From Geosiphon pyriformis (lineage: Eukaryota; Glomeromycota; Glomeromycetes; Archaeosporales; Geosiphonaceae), in NCBI GenBank assembly GCA_016748015.1, contig JAAOMT010000741.1, positions 289,621-353,620 of the forward strand: DNA of 64,000 nt, read 5' to 3'. Positions 54,721-64,000 of this stretch are shown here, in pieces. Position 1 is the stretch's first letter. Every line of letters starts with the position of its first letter. Under the pieces are notes generated by a model. It saw nothing but the letters and a program-made list of their open reading frames with translations, did not search any database and was not told where the DNA came from. The translations under genes were made by a program, and so were the position numbers.

Positions 54721-56580
54721 AATAACAACAAGAAAAATAAGTGAATTTAGATTTATGAGTAGAATATACATACTAGTTAATATGACAGAGAAAGAAATTA
54801 TTAACAAAGAAGAATTTATCTTTACTCATCAAACAATTTTCATTCCACCATATGACCAGTATTTAGTAGTTATAAAAAGAAGAGTAAAAGATCAGTCTCA
54901 GATTTTTGAAACAGAAACTACTATTTGTAAATCAGGAAAAATTGCTATTACCAATCTCTATATATTGGTTAAAAATAACAAACACATCAAAATTTTTATT
55001 TACAACACAACTGGAAACATCATTAAAATATCAAACAGAACTATTATCAAATACTTAAGCACTAAGGTTAAGAACCAATCACCAAACACCATTCCAGATT
55101 TTTTACAACTTTGTAAATATGTGGACATTATATTATAAACAATATACAAATAAGAAAAATATTATTTGCTCTAATTAAAACAATTAAAACAAATGAACTT
55201 GGGAAATCTAAACTCACTTCAACATATACAATTCAAGATGTTACTTAATAATTTTACTAATATCTTTACCAGTAAAAATAAATTTAATAGAGCTGATATT
55301 ATCCAGCACCAGATCAAGACTGGAAATACAATACCAATTAAACAAAGAGCATACAGAGTACTACTAGCCAGCCATAAAATTATCTGACAAGAAATTAACA
55401 AAATATTAGACAATGGGTTAATTCAACTATTAATAAGTCCATGGTTATTACCAGTAGTATTAATTCATAAGAAGAATAAAAAAATCCATTTTTGTGTGAA
55501 TTATAGAAAACTCAATGATATAACTCATAGAAACAGCTATCTTACTTCACAAATCCAAAAATTATTTGATGCATTTGAAGGAAAGAAATAGTTCTTTACA
55601 TTAGACTTAAATAGTGAATACTAATAAGTAGTCATAAATTTAGCCAATAAAAAAAAACCATGTTCACTATTAGAAATGAAAATTTTGAATTTGAAGTTAT
55701 ACTATGCAGTTTAACCAATGTACCAACCACATTCCAATAGTTGATGGAAATTGTTTACACTAGACTGCTATGGAAATCAGTAGTAGTTTACTTAGATAAC
55801 ATCAATATATTTTTAAAAACATTTGATGACTATCTTTATTATCTACAACAAGTGTTTGAAAAATTAAAACAAATAGGGCTAAAGTTAAATATCACCAAAT
55901 ACTTCTTTGACAAAACAGAATTGAAATTTTTGGGACATGTCATAAGCAAAAATGACATTAAAACAGATCCAAATAAAATTGAAATAGTCAAAAACTTTTT
56001 AGTACCAACAAATTTAATAGAACTACAAGCATTTCTGGGATTTGCTAAATACTACCATTGCTTTATTCAGAATTTCTCAAAAATAGCTTAATCATTCTAT
56101 TAGCTCCAAGCCAAAAATATAAAATATGAATGGACCAAAACCCAACAAGAAACTTTTGATATTTTAAGAAGAAAGCTTATTTAAGCCCTAGTACTGATTT
56201 ATTCAAATCACAATAAGCCATTTATCATTACTATTAATGCATCTGGTCAAGCATTGGGAGCAGTATTATTTCAGAAAGGACTAGATAAAAAAAACATCTA
56301 GTAGTATATGCTAAGTCCAGCTGAAAAGAACTATAAAACACCAGCACTAGAACACTTAGCTATCTATTGAACAGTCATAAAATGGAAGAAATACTTAAGC
56401 CAGAAATTTGACATATATATTGATCACAAAAGATTGACATCAATTCAGAAGCAAAAATTTGGAGATGACTATCATGTCAGATAAAAAATAGAACTTTTAC
56501 TATTCAAATATATAGTACATTATAAAAAAAAAAAATGGAAATGCTAACAGTTTGTCATAAATAAAACAAATCTAAGAACA
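54721..56580 (+). pseudogene. Reverse transcriptase and RNase H, element 2
   Basis: Pre-RT extension (54755-55138), then RT: IIQHQIKTGNTIPIKQRAYR (55300), GLIQLLISPWLLPVVLIHKKNKKIHFCVNYRKLN, FFTLDLNSEY followed by two stops at Gln/Trp, a frameshift near 55650, then VVVYLDNINIFL, where the second Asp of YLDD is Asn (near 55795), and FLGHVISKNDIKTDPNKIEIVKNF. RNase H follows (FIITINASGQALGAVLF near 56225; first Asp to Asn), reaching QFGDD-type thumb remnants near 56465. No activity is expected. Confidence 0.82.
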
Positions 56581-57798
56581 TTTCAATCCAAAAATATAAC
56601 AAAAGATAAACACACAAAAATTTAACATTATATTAATACTCAACAGTTTAAAGAGAAATTATTTCAAAAAGAACAAAACAACATAAAACAACAATCAAAA
56701 TATTTTATCATTCACCAAAATATATTATATCGAAAAAACAGAAAGAATTCAGATCAACTACTCAAAATAATTACAAAACCAGAGAAAAAAACAATACTAT
56801 ACAACATGTACTTAGATCTGACTGCAAAACATTTTCATAAAAAAGCAACCATAAAAAAAACCAGAAAAAGATATTATTAGCCATTAATATATCCAAATAT
56901 TATTTAATATGTTTAAAATTGTAATGCTTGTCAGAAAAAAAGAAAAACAAGATCCAGTAAACTACTAAGACCAATTAGAGTAAAACAACCATTTGATAGA
57001 ATTAGAATTGACTTAGTTAGATCATTAATGATAACCAGCAGAGGCAATTATTATATAATAGTAGCTATAAATTATCTCATAAAATGGCCAGAAGCAAAAG
57101 CAATTCAAAGAGCAAATGCAAAATCTATGGTCAAATTTATTCATCAAAATTTAATTTGTTAACATAAATGCCCAAAAAAATTGTTATCAGATCAAGGAAT
57201 TTACTTTATAAACAGAACATTAACAGAATTAAGCCAAAGATTTAAAATTAAAAAATCATTATCATCATCATATCATCCACAAACAAACAGCTTAGTTAAA
57301 AAGTTTAACAGAATATTGTGTGAAGCAATTGCCAAAATCAGTCAAAAAAACCAGGACAAATGGAATTTATTTATATTATCAGTATTATTTGCTTATTGAA
57401 CAATAAAACAAGATACTACACAAGCAACACCATTCAAATTAATATATGATAAAACAACAAAGTTACCAGTTAAGATAAAAATCAATACTTACTCAACAAA
57501 ACCAATAACAGAAGACAATTTCCAAAAAACTCTGTTAAGAAGAACATATAACTTAAGAGAAACACTAGAAAACAAGTAATAAAAAGCAGTTGATAACATT
57601 CAAAAGTCACAAACAAAACAAAAAAAATGACATAATAATTAGTTATTAGATAAATCTGTCGAATTCAAGATTGGAGACAAAGTACTATTATATTGTATCA
57701 AAGAAAAAAACCAATGGAGTAAAAAATTTGATCCCAAATAAAATAGATCATTTTACATAGAAGAAATTCTAGAAAATAAAGCTTATAAACTAAGATGG
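56581..57798 (+). pseudogene. Integrase, element 2, C-terminus cut off
   Basis: Zinc region relic near 56800-56940 (NACQKKRKT). Core: PFDRIRIDLVRS (first Asp kept, near 57005), KLLSDQGIYF (second Asp kept, 57180-57205), YHPQTNSLVKKFNR, where the catalytic Glu has become Lys (near 57300). The C-terminal domain is readable to IGDKVLLYCIKEKNQWSKKFDP and ILENKAYKLRW (57795) and is then replaced by a different sequence starting TGTTATGG, interpreted as the LTR of element 3. Confidence 0.82.
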
Positions 57799-58683
57799 TG
57801 TTATGGTTTAAGAATTTAGCAAAAGAATCATAAAAATAATATAAACTATTCAATCATAATATAGTGCAATAATAATCTTAAAAAGATAATAATTAACATA
57901 GTAGCAAACACCATTTCATGATAGTAGCAAGCACCAGTTCACAATAGCAGTCAACACCAACTGGTGATAGCAGCAAACACCAAGTTGAAATATCAAAAAA
58001 AAAGTATTATAATGTGTTTTCTCATAGAACTACAAACATGTATATATACAGTAGCTTTAATATTGAGAAAAGTCAATAAAATAATAAAAATTATAACTTA
58101 TCAAGCAATAGATTCAATTTATCCAACAAACTCCACTTTAAAATCATATCTTTAAATTAAATATTCCAAAAAATCTTTAAATCAAAAAAAAATCAAAAAA
58201 AATCAAAAAAAATATTTAAAACTGAATTATCACAACCCCAAAGTAGTAAAAAACTTACTTGTGTTAATTATTGAATGAAACTAACATTCATCAGTTGAAT
58301 TCTTTGAAAGAATAATTCCTGATCAAGATTATTCACATTGTTACTAATTGATAAAAGTTTTATTGTGAGAATTAGGAAAAACACTAAAGACCATTAACAT
58401 TCTGTGTTTCTAGATTAGAGAAATACATCAGACAATTGCAAAGATAGCCTCAGAGAAGACCCCAGACAGTGGGTAGATTTCAGCTCAGTCTCTGAGAAGG
58501 AGTACATAAACACACACAACAATCAGGAATTGAAAAATAACTTACATCGTGACATTAAAAAGAAAGCCTTCAATATAACAGTGACATTATCACACAAATA
58601 GAATTGAGGAACTCACAAGAGACTGATTGCAATTAAAATGGAATATCAGCAATTAAATATACCAAGAAAACCATTCTGTAATA
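57799..58683 (+). repeat. Probable 5' LTR of element 3 (about 885 bp)
   Basis: Start placed at TGTTATGG, exactly where integrase homology of element 2 stops; end at CTGTAATA, two bases before the primer-binding site. Contains the 23-bp repeat array, a TATATATA box near 58039 and AATAAA near 58076, the same internal order as the other LTRs. The ends are imperfect inverted repeats, so the start is less certain than the end. Confidence 0.55.
57898..57989 (+). repeat. 23-bp tandem repeats, 4 units, in U3 of element 3
   Basis: Units of the form ATAGCAGCAAACACCAAGTTG plus two bases, at 57898, 57921, 57944 and 57967. They lie about 50 bp upstream of the TATA-like box. Confidence 0.8.
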
Positions 58684-58685
58684 TT

Positions 58686-58697
58686 TGGTGAACTCTA
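58686..58697 (+). promoter_or_regulatory. Primer-binding site, element 3
   Basis: TGGTGAACTCTA, two bases after the LTR end; starts with TGG but differs from the site of element 1, so a different tRNA primer is possible. Confidence 0.6.
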
Positions 58698-58765
58698 TAA
58701 GGAAAGAAAATCAAAAAAGAAATAATAATTAGCAATAATTCATTGCTAAAAAGGAAGAGACAAAA

Positions 58766-60600
58766 GTGGTAACAAAAACCCCTAATCTTACTGTTCTTGA
58801 ATTCTGCTGTGCTATTTATACACAAAATCAAAGTGATTTTGGATTACCAAAAGAGTGTTGTCCAGCAGAATCTGCCCTTATTTATTATATCAATGCCAGA
58901 ATAAATTATCATATAGGAAAGGAAGAAGAACCATACAATGCAAAACTTGGATTATATAGAGAATTATCACAATACACTACAAAAAAAGTAGCAGTAATAG
59001 CCGCAACTATTGTTAAAATCCATCGAGAAATTGAGCAATACATCAACAAAAATTTTCTAATATCCACAGGAAACATTAGGGAACATGCCAACAAAACCAA
59101 AGAAAATTTAGAAACTAATCAGAAAAGTAACCAGCAAAAACTAGGAACACCTGCTCAAACACCAAAGAAAACTGTCACTCAATCAATAAAAAAACAACGC
59201 ATTTATTCACTAGAAGATAAATCATACCATTTTTCACCAGAAAATAAGATACAAATTCCATTAAGAGCTGCATCATCATCAACATTAACTCCACAAATGC
59301 CAAGAATTCTTAGTTATACTGATAAAATTAAACAATGTAACTGGGAGACATATCAATTACAGGAGGATATTCATCACTATTCCAAAACCCTCTTTTTCAA
59401 AATTTGGAACAGGATTTGAAAATCATGAAGAAGAGTCTGAATTGGAATCTGAAAAAGAGACCAGCAAAAAAACAATCACAAGACTGGTCACTGGAACAAG
59501 CAGCCAGTCCAGAAACCAAAAAACTCATGATCAAGAGAAAGAACTGGATATAAGAGAAGCCACCTTTAGGAATGCTCAAGGAAATATCATCCCATCTTCT
59601 CTTAGACCAATAAGCCCACCAGCAGAAAATGGCAATGAAATGGCCACATCATATATTACAAGACTAACAGATTTCTTAAAAAAAGAAGAAAAAACAGACA
59701 TGTACACATGGCTCAAAAAAGCACAAAAAACTATTCAGACAAATAACTAAAACAACCAAAGAGCAATTCAAACATTACTTTTCTTCCTGAAAGGCACAGC
59801 CGACTTGTGGTATTAAAGCCTGGAAACAAAACCCATGAGCTTTACTGAATTTAAAAATGCACTTCTGGAGTATTTTAGTGATCCAAACGCCATAATCCAA
59901 CTATAGAACAAATTCAATACTATCAAGCAAGATACTGGTGAAACTGTCACCCAATACCTTGCTCGATTCAATCAAATTCGCCATTAGATTGAAGTGATTG
60001 AACAAGAATACTACACTGATCCTCAGGTTTTAAATCAGTTTATTAGAGGATTAAAAAGCAGCATTTTAGAAAGAGTACACTCTGCCTACTCTAATTCCTT
60101 ACCAGAAGCTATTACACTCACCAAAGCCCTTGAATCGGCTAAGAAAAAAGCTAACCATAGTCAAATAATTAACATGATAATGGAGAAAAATAAGACAGAA
60201 ACATTAGAGAAAAGAATAATGCAATTAGAGAAGGAATTCTCTAAGAAAATAGAAAGTTACCTCATTCCGGATCCAAGAAAAAATACATACCAACCACCCC
60301 AAAGATACAGCCAGGAAGCCAGCAACAGTCAAAATAATCACTCATTATACCAGAAATTCAGAACAGAAATGTGCACCTGCCATTTTTACAAACACGTAGG
60401 ACATTTGATTAGTCAATGTCAAATGCGAATGATGCAAGAAGCACACAAAAATAATTATTACACACCACCTCAAATGCCCAGAAACCAGTACATGCCAATA
60501 CTATGCCAATATTCCACCATGTATCAAAATCAAGAAACTTACTAGCAACAACCCATGATAGCCAATCTGAATTGGTGTTCCGAGTCCCAAAATTAGTCCA
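58766..60600 (+). pseudogene. Gag, element 3
   Basis: Homology starts at GTGGTAACA (58766), again GTG. The first 217 codons are open (VLEFCCAIYTQNQSDFGLP ... QPLPR-like linker); a +1 frameshift near 59390 in a T-rich stretch is followed by SKFGTGFENHEEESELES, a basic linker, and the gag core (MYTWLKKAQKTIQTNN, stop, LLFFLKGTADLWY, stop, FTEFKNALLEYFSDPNAIIQL). The segment 59994-60545 holds LNQFIRGLKSSILERVHSA, helical sequence, and the knuckle CHFYKHVGHLISQC, in which the second Cys is Tyr (near 60380). A Gln/Tyr/Pro-rich tail ends near 60600. Most stops fit Gln or Trp. Confidence 0.85.
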
Positions 60601-61320
60601 TGTAGAACCAGAACGCATTGGTTCAGAAGAATCCAAACTGTGCTGGAACCAGTCAGCAAACCAATCCAAACTACCAAAATTATCAACAAACTTACCTTAA
60701 TATACTGGAAAATCTAATTATCGGAAACAATGATGATAGAAACATAAACAGAACCAAAAATTCTTTCAACAAATTAAGCCAAACAATACCACCAGCAGTT
60801 GTCACCAAAGATAGTAGCTTTGCAGCTATTTTTTCTTTTAAATTAAAGGAAAACAAGGCTATGTTCAGTGGAGCAGCATTGGATAGAAAATGTCCAATTA
60901 CTGTTATGTATATGGAAGCCACTGTAAACAATACCCCAATCAAACTTATCTTAGATAGCGGATCTGCTGGAAGCTTCAACTAGTAAACCAATTGGGTTTC
61001 AAAGTTAATCATGCCATGACATCCCAAATTATAACAGTCAATGAAAGTACAAAGCTGTCTTATGACGAAATTGACTCATTTCCTTTCGAAATTAACAGCA
61101 TAGTAATACCTACAAAAGTATTAATAATGGATACTACACAATATCAAGCATTAGTAGGAAATGACTGGCTAACAAAAGCCAATGCTACTTTAGACTGGAC
61201 CACCTAAGAGCTTCTGATCAATTATAATGGCCACCAGGCCAGAATTCCAGCCACCTGTGGCCACTTCCAAAAACCCAGCACCAACCAAAGACCTACCTTT
61301 GAATTTGAAAAAAATCCAGC
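60601..61320 (+). pseudogene. Aspartic protease, element 3
   Basis: Lead-in IPPAVVTKDSSFAAIFSFKLKE, then PITVMYMEATVNNTPIKLILDSGSAGS with a perfect active site (60945-60970). A frameshift at about 60980 follows immediately; in the next frame the fold continues as LGFKVNHA, QIITVNESTKLSYDEIDSFPFEIN, IPTKVLIMDTTQYQALVGNDWLTKANATLDWT (61206), and ATCGHFQK. Apart from the frameshift and one TAA at a Gln codon (61205) it is the best protease of the window. Confidence 0.88.
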
Positions 61321-62100
61321 ACTACTAGCCATCAAAACTTATTAGCTCTCTTGGGCTGATGACCAAAGAACAGGACTACCAGTCATATCAATATAGACCA
61401 GTGAAGAAAGATCCGAATGGAACCAGGTAAGTCCACGAAGAAACCACCAGTGATGCAGATCAAAGCTAGAATGCTCAGTTTGCAAGAAGAAACTCTCATC
61501 TATGATTGCATGCAGCATACTAGACGAAGACCCAAAAAACCCCACCCACTACTATTGTAACCATTGTAACAAAAAAAAATATGGTTACCCAGAAAGACAC
61601 AGAAAATAGGACAAAAAACTGTGCCTCACTTGTGGAAAACCATTACCAAGAGAGTGTGACTGAAATGACATACCAGGTAGAGGAGAAACATGTGACACAA
61701 CTTGCCAATACACAATCCTCATTTATAACTGAATAAGAGGAGGAATGCCATTCAAAGCAGCATTTAACAGAGCATTAAAAAGACTACAGCACTATCCACA
61801 TGATGAGGACGAGTTGTACAACACTGCACAGGCCAAAGTAAGAGAAAGAACTGCCGAAGAAATACAACATTGAAAAGAGTCAGCCAAAGTAGCCGACAAA
61901 GTTGCCAGCTACAACATGTTTGACCCAGTGGACGAATTCCAGGACTACTACTAACAACTATGCTCTACTCGACAAGAGCAAGAACAATACCTTGCCCAAA
62001 TCAACACTTACCTTTGTAAAAACTGTCTTATCTCATGCTAAAATCAGTGCTGTAAAGAGTGTCAAGACGAAAGGAACTTAAAAAGAAAAATGGAAATTGA
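61321..62100 (+). pseudogene. Triple zinc-ribbon-like region, element 3
   Basis: In frame with the protease C-terminus. Module 1: LECSVCKKKLSSMIAC ... HYYCNHCNKKKYGYPERH (61466-61607). Module 2: KLCLTCGKPLPRECD ... GETCDTTCQY (61618-61712). A helical segment with MPFKAAFNRALKRLQHYPHDEDELY (61745-61820) matches that of element 1. Module 3: LCKNCLISC, stop at a Trp or Gln position, NQCCKECQDE (62012-62070). All six Cys pairs are present, making this the reference copy for the domain. No known family is recognised; CxxC spacing suggests zinc binding. Confidence 0.75.
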
Positions 62101-62806
62101 GAATTAGCAGTCTCAAAATCAATTAATAAATCAACAAAACTCACCTAACAGTTCCAAGTCAGAAAAATTTGTAGCTTATACTAACCTAGAACAGATGATC
62201 AACATCTAATACTTTGACAATAGGCACTTAGAAATAATACCCAAAAGAGCCCATCCAACTAATGCTGGATTTGATCTATGTTATCCAGAAGACAAATTCA
62301 CAACATTATCACTCAGGAGCATCACCAAAATTGACCTGAAAATAGCAGTTGAAATTTTGCCAGAAATAATGATTCAAATAATGTCATGATCAAGCCTCAT
62401 GAAAAAAGAAATAAGTATTTAAGGAGAAGTAATTGACTCCAGATACACTGGAAATTTGATGGTTTTACTACAGAACAATTCAGAAAAGCCTTATACCATT
62501 GAATCTAAGGAAAAGATTGCACAAGCAATTTTTCTACCATTGGTAAAAATTGGGAAATTCATGCTAGTAAAAAATCATGAGGAATTGTTACAAAAAACGA
62601 GAGGAACTTTTGGTTTCGGATCAATAAGAAAAAGAATTGAAGTGAATTTCGCTGAAACAATAAAGGAAAAAGGCAAAGTAATTAAAACTGAGCAGTCTAT
62701 CATGCTCCTACCATATGGAAAATCAGAAATAAGAATAAAAAAGACAATTAAAGAAAAAGACCTAATATTTGAGCCCATTCAGAAACTTGTCAACAGTTTC
62801 TCATAG
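62101..62806 (+). pseudogene. dUTPase domain, element 3
   Basis: Motif 1 RAHPTNAGFDLCYPED (62247-62294) is close to the canonical AGYDL form. Motif 2 is SSL preceded by TGA (62387-62389) at the position of the conserved Arg, which CGA to TGA would explain. Motif 3 GEVIDSRYTGNL (62423-62458) retains the catalytic Asp that is Asn in elements 1 and 2. Motif 4 EKIAQAIFLPL, motif 5 RGTFGFGSIRK. A stop at 62418 (fits Gln or Arg) also interrupts. Residues after motif 5 form an extension like that of element 1. With only two nonsense changes, this copy was active most recently in terms of its catalytic residues. Confidence 0.83.
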
Positions 62807-63999
62807 GACTTACTAATCTTTTTATTCCAGCTGATAAAGCTCAATAAATAAAAATTTTTATCGCAAATACCACAGAAAAACTCATCTACATTCTGGAAGA
62901 TACCATCATTAGATATCTTGGAACGGAGCTAGAAAACACATCAACACCACAAAAAATTCTAAATTTTCCAGAAATCACCTTTTATTGTAAACTTACTTCA
63001 ATAAATTGGCAGCAACTATTGGAATGCTATCAATTTATGCCAAAAGAATTGACCAAATTAAACATTAGAACAATGGATCCTGACCAACAGCAACAATTAA
63101 AAGCATTAATTTTAAAATACTCTGATATATTTTCATGAAATGGTGAATTTGGAAGAACCAACTTGGTTCAACACCAAATTCTCACTGGAGACACCAGACC
63201 TGAAAAACAATGTGCTTACCATGTCCTACTAATGGAGCATAATTTTATCAGAGAAGAAGTCCAAAGCATGTTGGAAAAAAGAATAATTCAACTATCAATG
63301 AGTCCATGGTCTTCACCAGCTGTTTTAGTAAGAAAAAAGAACAGAAAAATTAGATTTTGCATCAATTATTGCAAACTAAACAGCAAAACAACCAAAAACT
63401 CATACCCAATACTGTTAATTGATAAAATTTTTGACGTTTTTGGAGGAGTAAAATGGTTTTCTACACTTGACTTGACCAGTGAGTACTGGCAAGTGGAAAT
63501 GAACCCAAAAGACAGACATAAAACAGCATTTACAACACAAAATAGCAATTATGAGTTCAATATAATGCTATTTGGATTGACAAACGCTCCCGTGACATTC
63601 CAAAGACTAATGGATGTAATTTACTCTGGAATCCTGTGACAATTCATTGTTGTCTACTTGGATGATACAAATGTTTTCTCATCAAAATTCACAGATCATC
63701 TCCAACATTTGCAACAAGTTTTTAAGAGATTGAGACATACTGAACTTAAACTAAATCTAGAAAAATGTTTCTTTGGAAAAAATGAGCTAGCATTTTTAGG
63801 ACATGTAGTTGGAAAAGATAGAATAAAACCAGATCCATCAAAAATAGACAAAGTGAAAAATTTTCCAGTATTTCAAAACGTTTCAGAAGTTAGAAGCTTT
63901 TTAAGACTTGTATCTTACTACCACTACTTTATAGAAAACTTTTCAAACATCACCAAACTCCTTAATTACCTACTATCCAAAAATGTGAAATTTGAATAG
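62807..63999 (+). pseudogene. Reverse transcriptase, element 3 (runs off the window)
   Basis: After a frameshift near 62810, the pre-RT linker (IRTMDPDQQQQLKALILKYSDIFS, stop at 63136) leads to RT: LVQHQILTGDTRPEKQCAY, LSMSPWSSPAVLVRKKNRKIRFCINYCKLN, KWFSTLDLTSEYWQVEMNP, MLFGLTNAPVTFQRLMD, one TGA at a Trp position (63637), then VVYLDDTNVFSSK with an intact catalytic YLDD (63655-63690), FLGHVVGKDRIKPDPSKIDKV and SFLRLVSYYHYFIENFS. RNase H and integrase would follow beyond 64000. Confidence 0.9.
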
Positions 64000-64000
64000 A

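Larger units (their letters stand above)
49987..57798 (+). mobile_element. Ty3/Gypsy element 2 (dUTPase family), truncated at integrase
   Basis: 5' LTR, primer-binding site, gag, a region that has lost its protease core, zinc-ribbon relics, dUTPase, RT, RNase H and integrase. Several frameshifts and dozens of stops; clearly older than element 1. Integrase breaks off at codons KLRW (57795), where the LTR of element 3 begins, so the remainder and 3' LTR should lie beyond element 3, outside the window. Confidence 0.87.
57799..64000 (+). mobile_element. Ty3/Gypsy element 3 (dUTPase family), 3' end outside window
   Basis: 5' LTR, primer-binding site, gag, protease, zinc ribbons, dUTPase and RT, ending within RT at the window edge. 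Moderately decayed: frameshifts near 59390, 60980 and 62810 and stops at Trp, Gln and Arg codons. It has the best preserved protease active site, zinc ribbons and dUTPase motifs 1 and 3 of the family. Confidence 0.88.

Noticed and set aside
58646-58831. Hydrophobic minus-strand ORF resembling a membrane peptide
   Set aside because: AT-rich sequence on the antisense strand of the LTR and gag start of element 3; hydrophobicity is a composition effect.

Overview
The window is a very AT-rich, gene-poor eukaryotic region made almost entirely of nested, decaying retrotransposons. I find no convincing host gene, tRNA, rRNA or CRISPR array. The LINE and Ty3/Gypsy proteins resemble families I know as abundant in arbuscular mycorrhizal fungi (Glomeromycotina, Gigaspora/Rhizophagus type). 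That assignment rests on recognition of protein families and base composition, not on a marker gene, so it is inference.

Layout. 1-6422 (-): Ty3/Gypsy element A, from its 5' LTR to the end of pol. 6423-20042 (-): LINE-3, split by a 7.1 kb tandem array of short non-autonomous LTR units (8345-15447). 20043-20312 and 37401-37870: two halves of an old LTR (family LTR-1) that LINE-1 (20313-37400, +) entered, leaving a 10-bp target duplication. LINE-1 is itself split by Ty3/Gypsy element 1 (24210-34377, +), the best preserved LTR element. 38700-39746 (-): an older Ty3 RT/RNase H relic. 39747-48304: another LTR-1 element remnant, split by LINE-2 (39845-46657, +), again with a clear 10-bp target duplication. 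48305-49986 (-): three truncated LTR-2 copies. 49987-57798 (+): Ty3/Gypsy element 2. 57799-64000 (+): Ty3/Gypsy element 3, apparently nested in the integrase of element 2 and running off the window.

Elements 1, 2 and 3 share an unusual polyprotein: gag with a CCHC knuckle, aspartic protease, a Cys-rich region with up to three CxxC-based zinc-ribbon-like modules, a trimeric-type dUTPase domain, then RT, RNase H and integrase. Element 1 also has a roughly 240-codon extra reading frame in the env position that runs into the 3' LTR and matches no family I recognise. Every LTR family carries its own tandem repeat array in U3, just upstream of the TATA box (12-bp, 20-bp, 40-bp and 23-bp units). This looks like a common promoter design built from unrelated sequences.

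Nearly every ORF is broken, in a characteristic way. Premature stops fall at Trp, Gln and CGA-Arg codons, and lost active-site residues are mostly Asp to Asn, Cys to Tyr, His to Tyr or Gly to Arg. All of these are C-to-T or G-to-A transitions. The younger copies (element 1, LINE-2 ORF2) have kilobases of ORF with almost no indels. This is the pattern of cytosine-deamination decay (5-methylcytosine or RIP-like), and the two LTRs of element 1 differ almost only by transitions.
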